Positions 8,967-16,287 of a stretch of 64,000 nt of DNA are shown here, one piece after another. A program made the position numbers and the translations under genes. Within the stretch, counting starts at the first letter, position 1. Every line of letters starts with the position of its first letter. This stretch comes from Bacillota bacterium (GTDB taxonomy: Bacteria; Bacillota; Clostridia; Acetivibrionales; DSM-1351), in NCBI GenBank assembly GCA_023415305.1, contig JAEZKZ010000028.1, positions 39,942 to 103,941 on the forward strand. The letters are read 5' to 3'. Below the pieces are notes generated by a model, which was not told the DNA's origin, searched no databases, and saw nothing but the letters and a program-made list of their open reading frames with translations.

Positions 8967-8999
8967 GCAAAAAAAATGATAGGAATAAATCCTACCATT
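8967..8999 (-). terminator. Intrinsic terminator of the Gly-rich protein gene
   Basis: On the minus strand AAAATGGTAGGATTTATTCCTATCATTTTTTTT folds into an 11-bp stem with one G-U pair followed by eight T. It begins about 15 bases after the stop of the gene at 9013-9402. Confidence 0.85.
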
Positions 9000-9012
9000 T
9001 TATTGGGTTTCA

Positions 9013-9402
9013 CTATACTGCATTATGAACAAATGAAGCTATACTATTTAATGGAATATCTGTTACTGATCCGACATTATAAACCGGTATGCCGTTGCCA
9101 TTGCCGTATCCGCCATAGTTCTGATTGAAATTGCAGCCATATCCGCCACTGCCATATCCGCCGTGCCCGTTATTGTTGTCGCCCATATCACTGTATCCGC
9201 AGGAATTTCCCAGTGAACATCCCGGTGCCGGACCAATTCTTGTAATTAATCTGACAAAACATTCGTTTACTCCTAATATTACTCCAGTAAATCCGCAGCC
9301 GGACTGGCCTCCACTTTTTGTAAATATAGTTACAGTTTCACCGATATATTTTGACAGCAGGTGGCAAAGATTATCGTTACAACCAAAGTTACCGTCTCCC
9401 AT
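9013..9402 (-). CDS. Small Gly/Asn-rich protein with LSm-like fold pattern
   Basis: 129 residues, not recognised as a named family. The N-terminal half (LCHLLSKYIGETVTIFTK, GFTGVILGVNECFVRLI) and the last strand (TDIPLNSIASFVHNAV) have the strand spacing of small beta-barrel proteins of the LSm/DUF2642 type seen in spore-former surface or coat proteins. Between them, residues about 68-105 are Gly, Asn and Tyr repeats (GYGSGGYG, NQNYGGYGNGNG), a low-complexity insertion in the barrel. It has several cysteines. The ribosome site AAAGGAG is strong and a good terminator follows, so it is a real single-gene unit. A spore-coat or surface role is a guess based on composition. Confidence 0.75.
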   Translation of the reverse strand: MGDGNFGCNDNLCHLLSKYIGETVTIFTKSGGQSGCGFTGVILGVNECFVRLITRIGPAPGCSLGNSCGYSDMGDNNNGHGGYGSGGYGCNFNQNYGGYGNGNGIPVYNVGSVTDIPLNSIASFVHNAV

Positions 9403-9497
9403 ATTATTAAGCTCCTTTCCTTTATTCTACGTCGTCTTAATAATAATTTATGTTAACCCTACATAAAGTGTTACACCGGGAAACAAAAAACTTATTT

Positions 9498-10082
9498 TTA
9501 TTTATCTGAAAGTATTCCATCGTGCCAATGACTTCGGCAAAGACTTATATACCTACCGTTACCTCCAACTTCAACCTGTTCGCCTTCTTTTAATATCTTA
9601 TTGTCCTGATATCTGGCATTCATTATTGCTTTTTTACCGCACCAGCATATGGTTTTTACTTCTTCAATTGTATCGGCCCATGCCAGAAGATATTGACTTC
9701 CCTCAAAAAGTTCTCCCCTGAAATCGGCTCGAAGACCGTAGCAAATAGCAGGAATCTTGTCATTATCCACTAGCCTTGTCAAATGGTAGACCTGCTGTTT
9801 TGTCAGGAACTGCGCCTCATCTATTATTACACAGTTTATATTGGCATACTTATCTATATAGTCATGCACCACTTCATAAATGTTACTGTCTTTGTATATA
9901 AGCAGACATTCTTCAGTCAGGCCTGCTCTTGATTTAATTATACAGCCTCCATCACGGTTATCGATGGATGGCTTCATCAGCAGGACTTTTTGACCTCTTT
10001 CCTCATAGTTATACTTAACCATAAGTGCATTAGCAGTTTTTGAACTATTCATAGCACCATATCTGAAATACAATTTAGCCAT
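9498..10082 (-). CDS. tdk: Thymidine kinase (TK1 type)
   Basis: Phosphorylates thymidine (and deoxyuridine) with ATP for dTMP salvage. ATG at 10082 (MAKLYFRYGAMNSSKT) is chosen for its GGGGG ribosome site and because the 194-residue product matches the family; the frame extends 11 codons upstream without support. The P-loop GAMNSSKT is near residue 9, the Walker B-like CVIIDEAQFL near 85 with the catalytic glutamate, the lasso/zinc cysteines are CWCGKKA near 145 and CRSHW near the end. It appears monocistronic. Confidence 0.96.
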   Translation of the reverse strand: MAKLYFRYGAMNSSKTANALMVKYNYEERGQKVLLMKPSIDNRDGGCIIKSRAGLTEECLLIYKDSNIYEVVHDYIDKYANINCVIIDEAQFLTKQQVYHLTRLVDNDKIPAICYGLRADFRGELFEGSQYLLAWADTIEEVKTICWCGKKAIMNARYQDNKILKEGEQVEVGGNGRYISLCRSHWHDGILSDK

Positions 10083-10166
10083 AACAACCCCCAAGTTTTC
10101 AGTAATCAACCTCATAACAAGTTTTTACTTTAATAGTATACCCTATTTAACAAGTTGTTGAAATTG

Positions 10167-11138
10167 TTATGTCAGAAATTTTTTGTAGTTTCCCGCAAGC
10201 TCAAGTCCTGTGTTCTCTCCAACATCTCTGAACACTATCCTGTCGGGCTTTTCAATAAGTTCTACTTCTGCAGTTGAAGTAATAGATTCTGTTATATCAA
10301 CCTCCATTACCCCTTTTTTCGGCGCTTTAAGTATCCCACCCTTACTAAACATTACCTTTAGCCGTAGAAAATATTTTGAGTCTTCAATTAAAATGTCCAG
10401 CAGCTTATCCACTATTTTTACTTTCTTAACCTTAGCACCGGTATAGGTTGCAAATCTCAAAAAGTTGTTATTAAGCTTGAGGAAAGCAATAAGCCCATCA
10501 AATTCCCGGTGGAACCATGGAATTGAAGCAATTGAAAACATCAGTGATGTATCCCTCTGGCTAAAATTATTGGTCTGCAGCCATATCCATGAGTGAGGAA
10601 AGGACTTTCCCCAGTCCTTTTCAATATACCCGTATCCATCAGTGAAATCAACATTAGTACCATTATAGCTTATCCAGCCCTTCAGGCCGCTATGAATGTT
10701 TATTATTCCATGATGACATTCCATAAACGGAACAAATGAAAAAGGTCCCATAATCCCGGGACTAAATAATTTTTTGGGAAAAGGTACTACATCTGTAAAC
10801 TCCAATTCCCCAATAAGAGTTAAATTGGAACTCGATAGATTTAGTCTTATTCCCGATTTATTAAAATGATTATCTAATAGTAAAATATCCAACTCATTTT
10901 CAGAATATTTGAAAGCCTCTTTCGGGTAACTTATATATTCTGTAAATCCTTTTTTTGCATCTACAAATTGGATAAAAGAGTGTGCCTTTTGCTTCGATAC
11001 TGCTACACCCGGTATAATAGCAAAAATATTTTTTGAGGGTTTATCTATAATTTTATAGTACCAACCCTCAAAATAGTTGTTTCTTCTATATTTACCTTGA
11101 AATATTTCTGGGTTGAAAACTCTTCTGATTGTATACAT
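10167..11138 (-). CDS. Tocopherol-cyclase-like protein
   Basis: 323 residues resembling the tocopherol cyclase family (Pfam Tocopherol_cycl), also found in non-photosynthetic Firmicutes. Visible family features are the N-terminal YFEGWYYKI, the central GPFSFVPFMECHHGI, the segment GYGYIEKDWGKSFPHSWIWLQTNNF split over residues about 168-193, and a C-terminal beta-rich half with FHREFDGLIAF. No signal peptide or membrane segment is seen. The real substrate in an anaerobe is unknown, since tocopherol is not made here; a lipid or isoprenoid ligand is an inference. GGAG precedes the ATG at 11138. Confidence 0.8.
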   Translation of the reverse strand: MYTIRRVFNPEIFQGKYRRNNYFEGWYYKIIDKPSKNIFAIIPGVAVSKQKAHSFIQFVDAKKGFTEYISYPKEAFKYSENELDILLLDNHFNKSGIRLNLSSSNLTLIGELEFTDVVPFPKKLFSPGIMGPFSFVPFMECHHGIINIHSGLKGWISYNGTNVDFTDGYGYIEKDWGKSFPHSWIWLQTNNFSQRDTSLMFSIASIPWFHREFDGLIAFLKLNNNFLRFATYTGAKVKKVKIVDKLLDILIEDSKYFLRLKVMFSKGGILKAPKKGVMEVDITESITSTAEVELIEKPDRIVFRDVGENTGLELAGNYKKFLT

Positions 11139-11267
11139 TCCGTACTCCGCTTCTAATATGCATATATATGACGGAGTTTATCCATTCCATTGCTGTTTTA
11201 TTCCGGATACAGACTGCTTAGAACTATACTGCTTAATATCAGACAGTAGTTGGGTCAAGCTGCCTGT

Positions 11268-12845
11268 TTACCCCAGCTTGTTTATAAAATCAATTATATG
11301 ATCTATGACATACTGAGGTATATTTGCCTTGTCATAGTACTCCCTCGGGGTGCTTTCACCCTCACCTTCTGTAAAAAGGTGATTCAATCTCGGATACAGT
11401 TTGAAATCGGAGCTCCTATTCAGACGCAAGGCATTCTGCCAATTAGTATAGTCTATATCTGATTTTATCAGGAAGTCTCTCTGTCCCTGCATAACAAGAA
11501 AAGGCTGAGTAAGTCTTTTCGCCATCCCCATTACATCATAGCTTTTCATATCACTGAAATAGAACTCATTGCCCATGGTATAAGAGTCAGGAGGGTTTTT
11601 AGGATTAAAACCCTCTGATTTAAGCAGGCTTACCTGTTCAGTTATATATTCAACCTGTTCCTGGCTCGAATAACCTTTTTCCTGCAAATACCGATAGTAC
11701 TCGGTGTAAATTTCATACTGCGGTCTTGAGATACCATTAATGATAATTCCGGCTTTGAAGGTGTCTCCCGCAGTCGTCAAAATTCGTGGTAATGCATATC
11801 CTCCAAGGCCATGGCCCAGAACAATAATTTTAGTTTTGTCTATTTCACCAACACTTTTCAGGTACTCCGCCGCTCTATATACATCCTGCTCAATTTCTTC
11901 ATTCAGAGTTACATTTGCTACAAGCTGCATTTTTGTACTATGTACAAATGACCTTTTGTCATACCTTAGCACTGCAATATTGTTGGCTGCAAGACCTGCT
12001 GCTAAATCTCTGAAGGGTTTTATACTTCCCGTAGTACCATCCCTGTCGGCCGGGCCTGCGTCATGAACCAGAATAACAACAGGAAAAGGTCCCTTCCCCT
12101 CGGGCAGCGTAAGTGTTCCCGGAAGCTGCCAGGGACTGCTTCCAAAGGTAACCTCCTTTTCGGAAAAACTGACCTTTGATTTATAATTAGGTTCCGGTGC
12201 CGGTTCAGCCTGTTTACCCTGAATGCCTAGTTCATCAATTTTCCCTTCACTGTCAAACTTTATGGTATACCAGATATCTTGCATTTCCTTGAATGGTATT
12301 CCTATAGTCTTATGTACTGTGTTTGTCCAAAATTCAAATTTTGGGTCTTGGAGCTTGAGTGCAGTAACATTTTCAGCAAGGGACTTCAGATATTCTTCAG
12401 TAATGTAATTGGAAAATGTTCTGCTTAAAAGTGCTGAGGCCTCATCAATATTACTGTTTAACAGTAGCTCAATAAACTGTTTACCTATAATAGCTAAACA
12501 GTCCTGTTCTGAGATATCAACACCAAGCTCACTGTTAATTACACTTAAAGGCAGTTGAGTCCTCCCCCCTGAAATTATGACCACGTCTTCCAAGGTTTTT
12601 TCTATTCCATTGGAGGTAATACTATTGCTGCCTACTTTCAGTTCCAATATATTGCCATTATATTTTAAAACGACAGTTTTAAGCTCAGGTTGCCAGGATA
12701 TATCTCCTCCAAGGCTCTCACAAATGTACTTGACGGGGTATATATTTTCCTTTTTTTCACTTGTATTGTCGCTTACTGCGTTAGCTGTACTGAAGGATAA
12801 ATTTAGTATAAAGGTAGTGCAAAGAAAGAGTACAAATTTTTTCAT
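11268..12845 (-). CDS. Exported alpha/beta hydrolase-like protein with copper-amine-oxidase-type N domain; nucleophile Ser replaced by Gly
   Basis: The start is taken at 12845 (MKKFVLFLCTTF...ANA), which has GGAG upstream and gives a clear signal peptide; the frame runs 48 codons further without one. The 525-residue product has a copper-amine-oxidase-like N-terminal domain (VKYICESLGGDISWQ...TVVLKYNG, roughly residues 30-115), a DUF3887-like middle (about 115-215) and an alpha/beta hydrolase C half (about 235-525). The hydrolase keeps the oxyanion stretch LVHDAGPADRDGT, the acid loop GQRDFLIKSDID and the C-terminal histidine (YPRLNHLF). The nucleophile elbow reads LGHGLGGYA, so the expected GHSLGG serine is glycine (codon GGC at 11808-11810). 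It may be an inactive paralogue or a binding protein. Alone in its unit. Confidence 0.85.
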   Translation of the reverse strand: MKKFVLFLCTTFILNLSFSTANAVSDNTSEKKENIYPVKYICESLGGDISWQPELKTVVLKYNGNILELKVGSNSITSNGIEKTLEDVVIISGGRTQLPLSVINSELGVDISEQDCLAIIGKQFIELLLNSNIDEASALLSRTFSNYITEEYLKSLAENVTALKLQDPKFEFWTNTVHKTIGIPFKEMQDIWYTIKFDSEGKIDELGIQGKQAEPAPEPNYKSKVSFSEKEVTFGSSPWQLPGTLTLPEGKGPFPVVILVHDAGPADRDGTTGSIKPFRDLAAGLAANNIAVLRYDKRSFVHSTKMQLVANVTLNEEIEQDVYRAAEYLKSVGEIDKTKIIVLGHGLGGYALPRILTTAGDTFKAGIIINGISRPQYEIYTEYYRYLQEKGYSSQEQVEYITEQVSLLKSEGFNPKNPPDSYTMGNEFYFSDMKSYDVMGMAKRLTQPFLVMQGQRDFLIKSDIDYTNWQNALRLNRSSDFKLYPRLNHLFTEGEGESTPREYYDKANIPQYVIDHIIDFINKLG

Positions 12846-13064
12846 AAAATGCTCCGAATTTATTAAGACTTTTTTTCGTCCAATGTATATGGGTAATTGT
12901 TTGAATTTCATTAGGTTACCATAATTACATCTATAATAACATATTTGCCTGTATAAAAAAATTACGGTATATTCAAATTTAGATTTCAAATATATTATGT
13001 AGATAAAATAACTTTAAGGTAATTTAAGAGACAATTATGGATAATTAATTCTTTTCTGTAGAAC

Positions 13065-13100
13065 TAAAAAAGGCTGATTCGGCTTTCACCGAATCAGTCC
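13065..13100 (-). terminator. Terminator of the feo-fur unit
   Basis: On the minus strand GGACTGATTCGG pairs with CCGAATCAGCC across a 6-base loop and is followed by TTTTTTT. It lies about 100 bases after the fur stop codon. Confidence 0.85.
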
Positions 13101-13199
13101 TATCCTTTGCTATTAGTCTTATTTTTGCATCACATTATTGTAAGTCCTTTAATAGAAGTTAAGAGCTTAAAGAACAGCCGAATTGTCGTGATAATCCTC

Positions 13200-13640
13200 T
13201 TATTCTCTGCACTTACTGCACAAACCATAAAATTGCACTCTATGGTCTTTAACCAGAAAACCGTTTTTTATCAGTATCTGCTCTTCCAGAGAGTCCAGAA
13301 GATCCTCCTCAACCTCAGTTACTGAACCGCAGGAACTGCAAATCAAATGGTGGTGACGGTGATCTTCATTAGGCTTAACAAGCTCATAACGACTAAAGCC
13401 ATCATCAAAATCCAGCTTGTGTACCAACCCCAGCTTGTCAAGAAGAATCATTGTTCTGTAAACTGTTGCAAGCCCAATTTCAGGATTTTTTTCTTTTACA
13501 ATATTAAAAAGTTCTTCTGTACTTACATGTTGACCGGAGCATTGAATCATAGCTTCTAGAATTGCAGACCTCTGGCCGGTGAACTTGTAGCCACATTCCT
13601 TCAATTTCTCCTTTAAAAAGGCATTATCACCAGTATTCAA
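13200..13640 (-). CDS. fur: Fur-family metal-dependent repressor
   Basis: Ferric-uptake-type regulator. The start is taken as TTG at 13640: GGGGAG sits 7 bases upstream, directly after the stop of the zinc-ribbon gene, and the 146-residue product has normal Fur length. Longer frames would overlap the neighbouring gene by about 80 bases. The winged helix reads KFTGQRSAILEAM...STEELFNIVKEKNPEIGLATVYRTMILLDKLGLVHKL. The metal-binding part has EDHRHHHLICSSCG, and a second C-x2-C pair (LCSKC) near the end completes a structural zinc site. Position behind feoAB and Fur-box-like sites before feoA favour an iron sensor, but a PerR- or Zur-like specificity cannot be excluded from sequence alone. Confidence 0.93.
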   Translation of the reverse strand: MNTGDNAFLKEKLKECGYKFTGQRSAILEAMIQCSGQHVSTEELFNIVKEKNPEIGLATVYRTMILLDKLGLVHKLDFDDGFSRYELVKPNEDHRHHHLICSSCGSVTEVEEDLLDSLEEQILIKNGFLVKDHRVQFYGLCSKCRE

Positions 13641-13653
13641 AACAAAACTCCCC

Positions 13654-13824
13654 TCAGTCTTTTTTACAGGTTTTCCACAAAGAGCAGCCTTTGCAGTCTT
13701 CACATCCTTTTTTATCAATATATATTTTACCACATCTTGGGCATTTTGTATTTTCTTTTTTAATGTTATTCACAATAACGGTGCTATCATAAGTGTAACT
13801 GCACTGAGGACACTTGATTAACAT
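13654..13824 (-). CDS. Small zinc-ribbon protein in the feo operon
   Basis: 56 residues starting at MLIKCPQC (13824), preferred over an upstream ATG at 13848 because AAGGAAGG lies 7 bases before it. It has CPQC and CPRC pairs about 25 residues apart, typical of a zinc ribbon, then a Cys-rich tail CEDCKGCSLWKTC. Similar Cys-rich small proteins accompany FeoB in many Firmicutes, where they are thought to help iron transfer or Feo assembly. Its stop codon abuts the ribosome site of fur, implying coupled expression. The function is inferred from context only. Confidence 0.8.
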   Translation of the reverse strand: MLIKCPQCSYTYDSTVIVNNIKKENTKCPRCGKIYIDKKGCEDCKGCSLWKTCKKD

Positions 13825-13900
13825 ATATCTACCTTCCTTCAACTGCAACTATTTGCCCGTCAAAGCACTGGTCAAATAAACGAGGACTTGAAACAGTATT

Positions 13901-15709
13901 CTAGATTACAAACCTTGCCAGAATTCCTCCGATCAGAAATGCTATGGCAAAACTTCCAAGCCATATTGCACTGGCCTCAAGTTTTGATCTTTCTTTGAAT
14001 ATCATAATGATTGAAGCTACACACGGTACGAATAAGGTTATGGTTACCAGTGCAACAAACATTTGGCCATTTGTTAATACCATATGGCTTAAGCCTGCTG
14101 CTCCGAAGTCTCTTCTGATTAAGCCCATAATAAATACTACAGATGCCTGATCAGGCAGTTTCAGCCATTGCACAGTCACAGGTGCTATTGCATGCTCGAT
14201 GGCAGTTAAAGCTCCTGTATATTGCAATACGGTAATTAAAACAGCACCGATAGCAAATATCGGAGTTGCTTCAAAAATAAATGCCTTTGTTTTTACCAAG
14301 GTTTTCTTTAATACATTCCCGGTCTGCGGCAGCCTAATGGGCGGCAAATCAATAAACAGCGATGTGGATTCTCCCGGAAGGAATCTATTCATCAAGGCCC
14401 CGGAAATCCCGAATATTAATATTAATAACACTGTATAGCCAATTATATACTTAAAGCCCAAAGGAGTCAGGAGACCGATTATTACTCCAAACTGAGCAGA
14501 GCATGGAATGGTTAGACCCAGTAAGAAAGTTGCTATGATTCTTTCCCTTTTTGAGCCCAATAACCTTGTGGTTAAAGTAGCCATCGTTACACAACCGAAG
14601 CCAAGAATTAGAGGAATTATTGCTCTTCCGTTCAATCCTACCTTTGACAAAGCTTTATCTGATAAAACCGCAATCCTTGGCAGAAGGCCTGAATCCTCCA
14701 TCAGAGACATTAACAGATAAAAACCTATCGTAAGGGGAAGCAAAAGCCCCAGCATATATATGGGGGTCATTGTCAGAAGCCCGAAATCACCAATAAACAG
14801 ACTGCCTATAAATGAATCCTTAGGCATAAAACTGAGAATATTTTCAATAAATGGCTTATAAATTCCTTCCATAACTGTGGCTTCGGTAAAGTCAACCACA
14901 ATCTGAGCAATAAAGATACCTATAAAACAGAACATTGCAGTTAAAATTACAAGGAGAATAGGAAGTCCGGTAATGGGCTTAAGCATAAGTCTGCCCAGCT
15001 TTGTACCAAAACTTGAGCCCTCAAAGGAATCCGAAACCACTTCATTGATTATTTTGTCAACTCTTTCTCTTCTTTTTTTGTATATTTCATCGCGTTTTCC
15101 CCCAGGAGTCAGACCTTTTCTTTCTGAAATCACTTCATCCTCTTCCAGAACAAGTAGGGCCTCCGCCTCAGAGACTTCAGAAGATAGCAACTCAGAGATC
15201 ATTTCCTGAATTCCTTCAGTTTTATTTCCGACTCTGGCATTTGTGATATTTTTCTTTATATCATTTATCCCGATTCCTTTTAGTGCTGAGGTGGCAAATA
15301 CTTCTACTCCAAGAAATCCGGATAGTTTTTTTATGTCTATTTTAATACCATTTTTAGACGCCTCATCAATAAGATTGACTGCAACTATTACTTTTTTTCC
15401 CATATCAATTAGCTGCTGTGTCAAAAAAATGTCTCTCTGCATGTGAACAGCATCAATAACATTCAGAATGATATCTCCGTTGAGGATTACATCCCTGGCT
15501 ACTCTTTCCTCATCGTTAAAGGAGGATACACCATATATTCCTGGAGTATCCTCAACTATATAATCATCAAACCGACCGGTGCTAATATCTACTGTCGTTC
15601 CCGGAAAATTTGACACATCAACATATTTACCTGTAAGTGTATTAAAGAAAACCGATTTGCCTACATTTGGATTCCCTACAAGAACTAGGTGCTTCGCATT
15701 TTGTTTCAT
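13901..15709 (-). CDS. feoB: Ferrous iron transport protein B
   Basis: GTP-dependent Fe(II) permease of the cytoplasmic membrane. The 602 residues start with a cytoplasmic G domain: G1 GNPNVGKS (about residues 13-20), G2 region FPGTTVD, G3 DTPG, G4 NLID, followed by a charged helical linker (about 165-245) with many Glu and Arg. Then come the membrane domains with paired gate regions (GLLLPLTIGFYLLMSLMEDSGLLPRIA and FGCVTMATLTTRLLGSKRER, both split here as long motifs) and a C-terminal set of helices. It is slightly shorter than typical FeoB (about 650-700) mainly at the C terminus. GGGGGG precedes the ATG; feoA ends 25 bases upstream. Confidence 0.96.
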   Translation of the reverse strand: MKQNAKHLVLVGNPNVGKSVFFNTLTGKYVDVSNFPGTTVDISTGRFDDYIVEDTPGIYGVSSFNDEERVARDVILNGDIILNVIDAVHMQRDIFLTQQLIDMGKKVIVAVNLIDEASKNGIKIDIKKLSGFLGVEVFATSALKGIGINDIKKNITNARVGNKTEGIQEMISELLSSEVSEAEALLVLEEDEVISERKGLTPGGKRDEIYKKRRERVDKIINEVVSDSFEGSSFGTKLGRLMLKPITGLPILLVILTAMFCFIGIFIAQIVVDFTEATVMEGIYKPFIENILSFMPKDSFIGSLFIGDFGLLTMTPIYMLGLLLPLTIGFYLLMSLMEDSGLLPRIAVLSDKALSKVGLNGRAIIPLILGFGCVTMATLTTRLLGSKRERIIATFLLGLTIPCSAQFGVIIGLLTPLGFKYIIGYTVLLILIFGISGALMNRFLPGESTSLFIDLPPIRLPQTGNVLKKTLVKTKAFIFEATPIFAIGAVLITVLQYTGALTAIEHAIAPVTVQWLKLPDQASVVFIMGLIRRDFGAAGLSHMVLTNGQMFVALVTITLFVPCVASIIMIFKERSKLEASAIWLGSFAIAFLIGGILARFVI

Positions 15710-15734
15710 AACAACCCCCCGAAGTTACTTTCAA

Positions 15735-15956
15735 TTAACTTACCTTTGAAATAACTATTTGTTGAGCAAGCTTTCTGCTGATAGCTACTTCCTGCATTCT
15801 ATTCTGTAATACAATTGGACCGGAGGGAAGTTTTTCAGAACACTTCAGCTTTGAGCCCTCATATATGCATAAACGAATGGCTTGAGCACGGATATCCTTA
15901 TCCTTGATGGATATTATTTCAATCACTTCTCCTCTATTCACCATATCCAATGTCAT
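15735..15956 (-). CDS. feoA: Ferrous iron transport protein A
   Basis: Small cytoplasmic SH3-like partner required for FeoB activity. ATG at 15956 (MTLDMVNRGEV) is chosen because GGCGGAG lies 5 bases upstream; an ATG six codons earlier has no ribosome site. The 73 residues have the FeoA pattern: an opening strand with GEVIEIISIKD, RLCIYEGSKLKC and the closing AISRKLAQQIVI. It is first in the feoA-feoB-zinc ribbon-fur unit and carries two Fur-box-like sites upstream. Confidence 0.93.
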   Translation of the reverse strand: MTLDMVNRGEVIEIISIKDKDIRAQAIRLCIYEGSKLKCSEKLPSGPIVLQNRMQEVAISRKLAQQIVISKVS

Positions 15957-15987
15957 ATATACTCCGCCTTCCATACATTATGTTAAT

Positions 15988-16049
15988 TTGATAATAATTC
16001 TCATTTATCTTTCAATATAATATTAAATCAATTGATAATCATTGTCAAT
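15988..16049 (-). promoter_or_regulatory. Two Fur-box-like operators upstream of feoA
   Basis: TTGATAATAATTCTCATTT (15988-16006) and ATTGATAATCATTGTCAAT (16031-16049) both resemble the Fur consensus GATAATGATAATCATTATC. The second has a TTGATAATCATTGTCAA core, close to an inverted 7-1-7 box. They lie 32-93 bases before the feoA start, where a repressor would block the promoter. The rest of the 330-bp gap to secA shows no gene. Confidence 0.75.
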
Positions 16050-16287
16050 AAGAATCGTGTTAAAAGTTTGTCAAATTTTACACAAAAAAAAGAGAGAGCT
16101 GCATAGGAAAAAATGTTAAATATGTATAAAAGTCTTCTGTTACTTACCCCTTATATGGAAATGAATTGACAAAGGCCTTTCAGCTTCCTATAAGGTGTCT
16201 GCACATTAACGTTTATTTACATATTCTATTTATTCTAGGCAACTTCTCTTTTCTATATACTTTTTTTAATACCTTTAAATATTTCTA

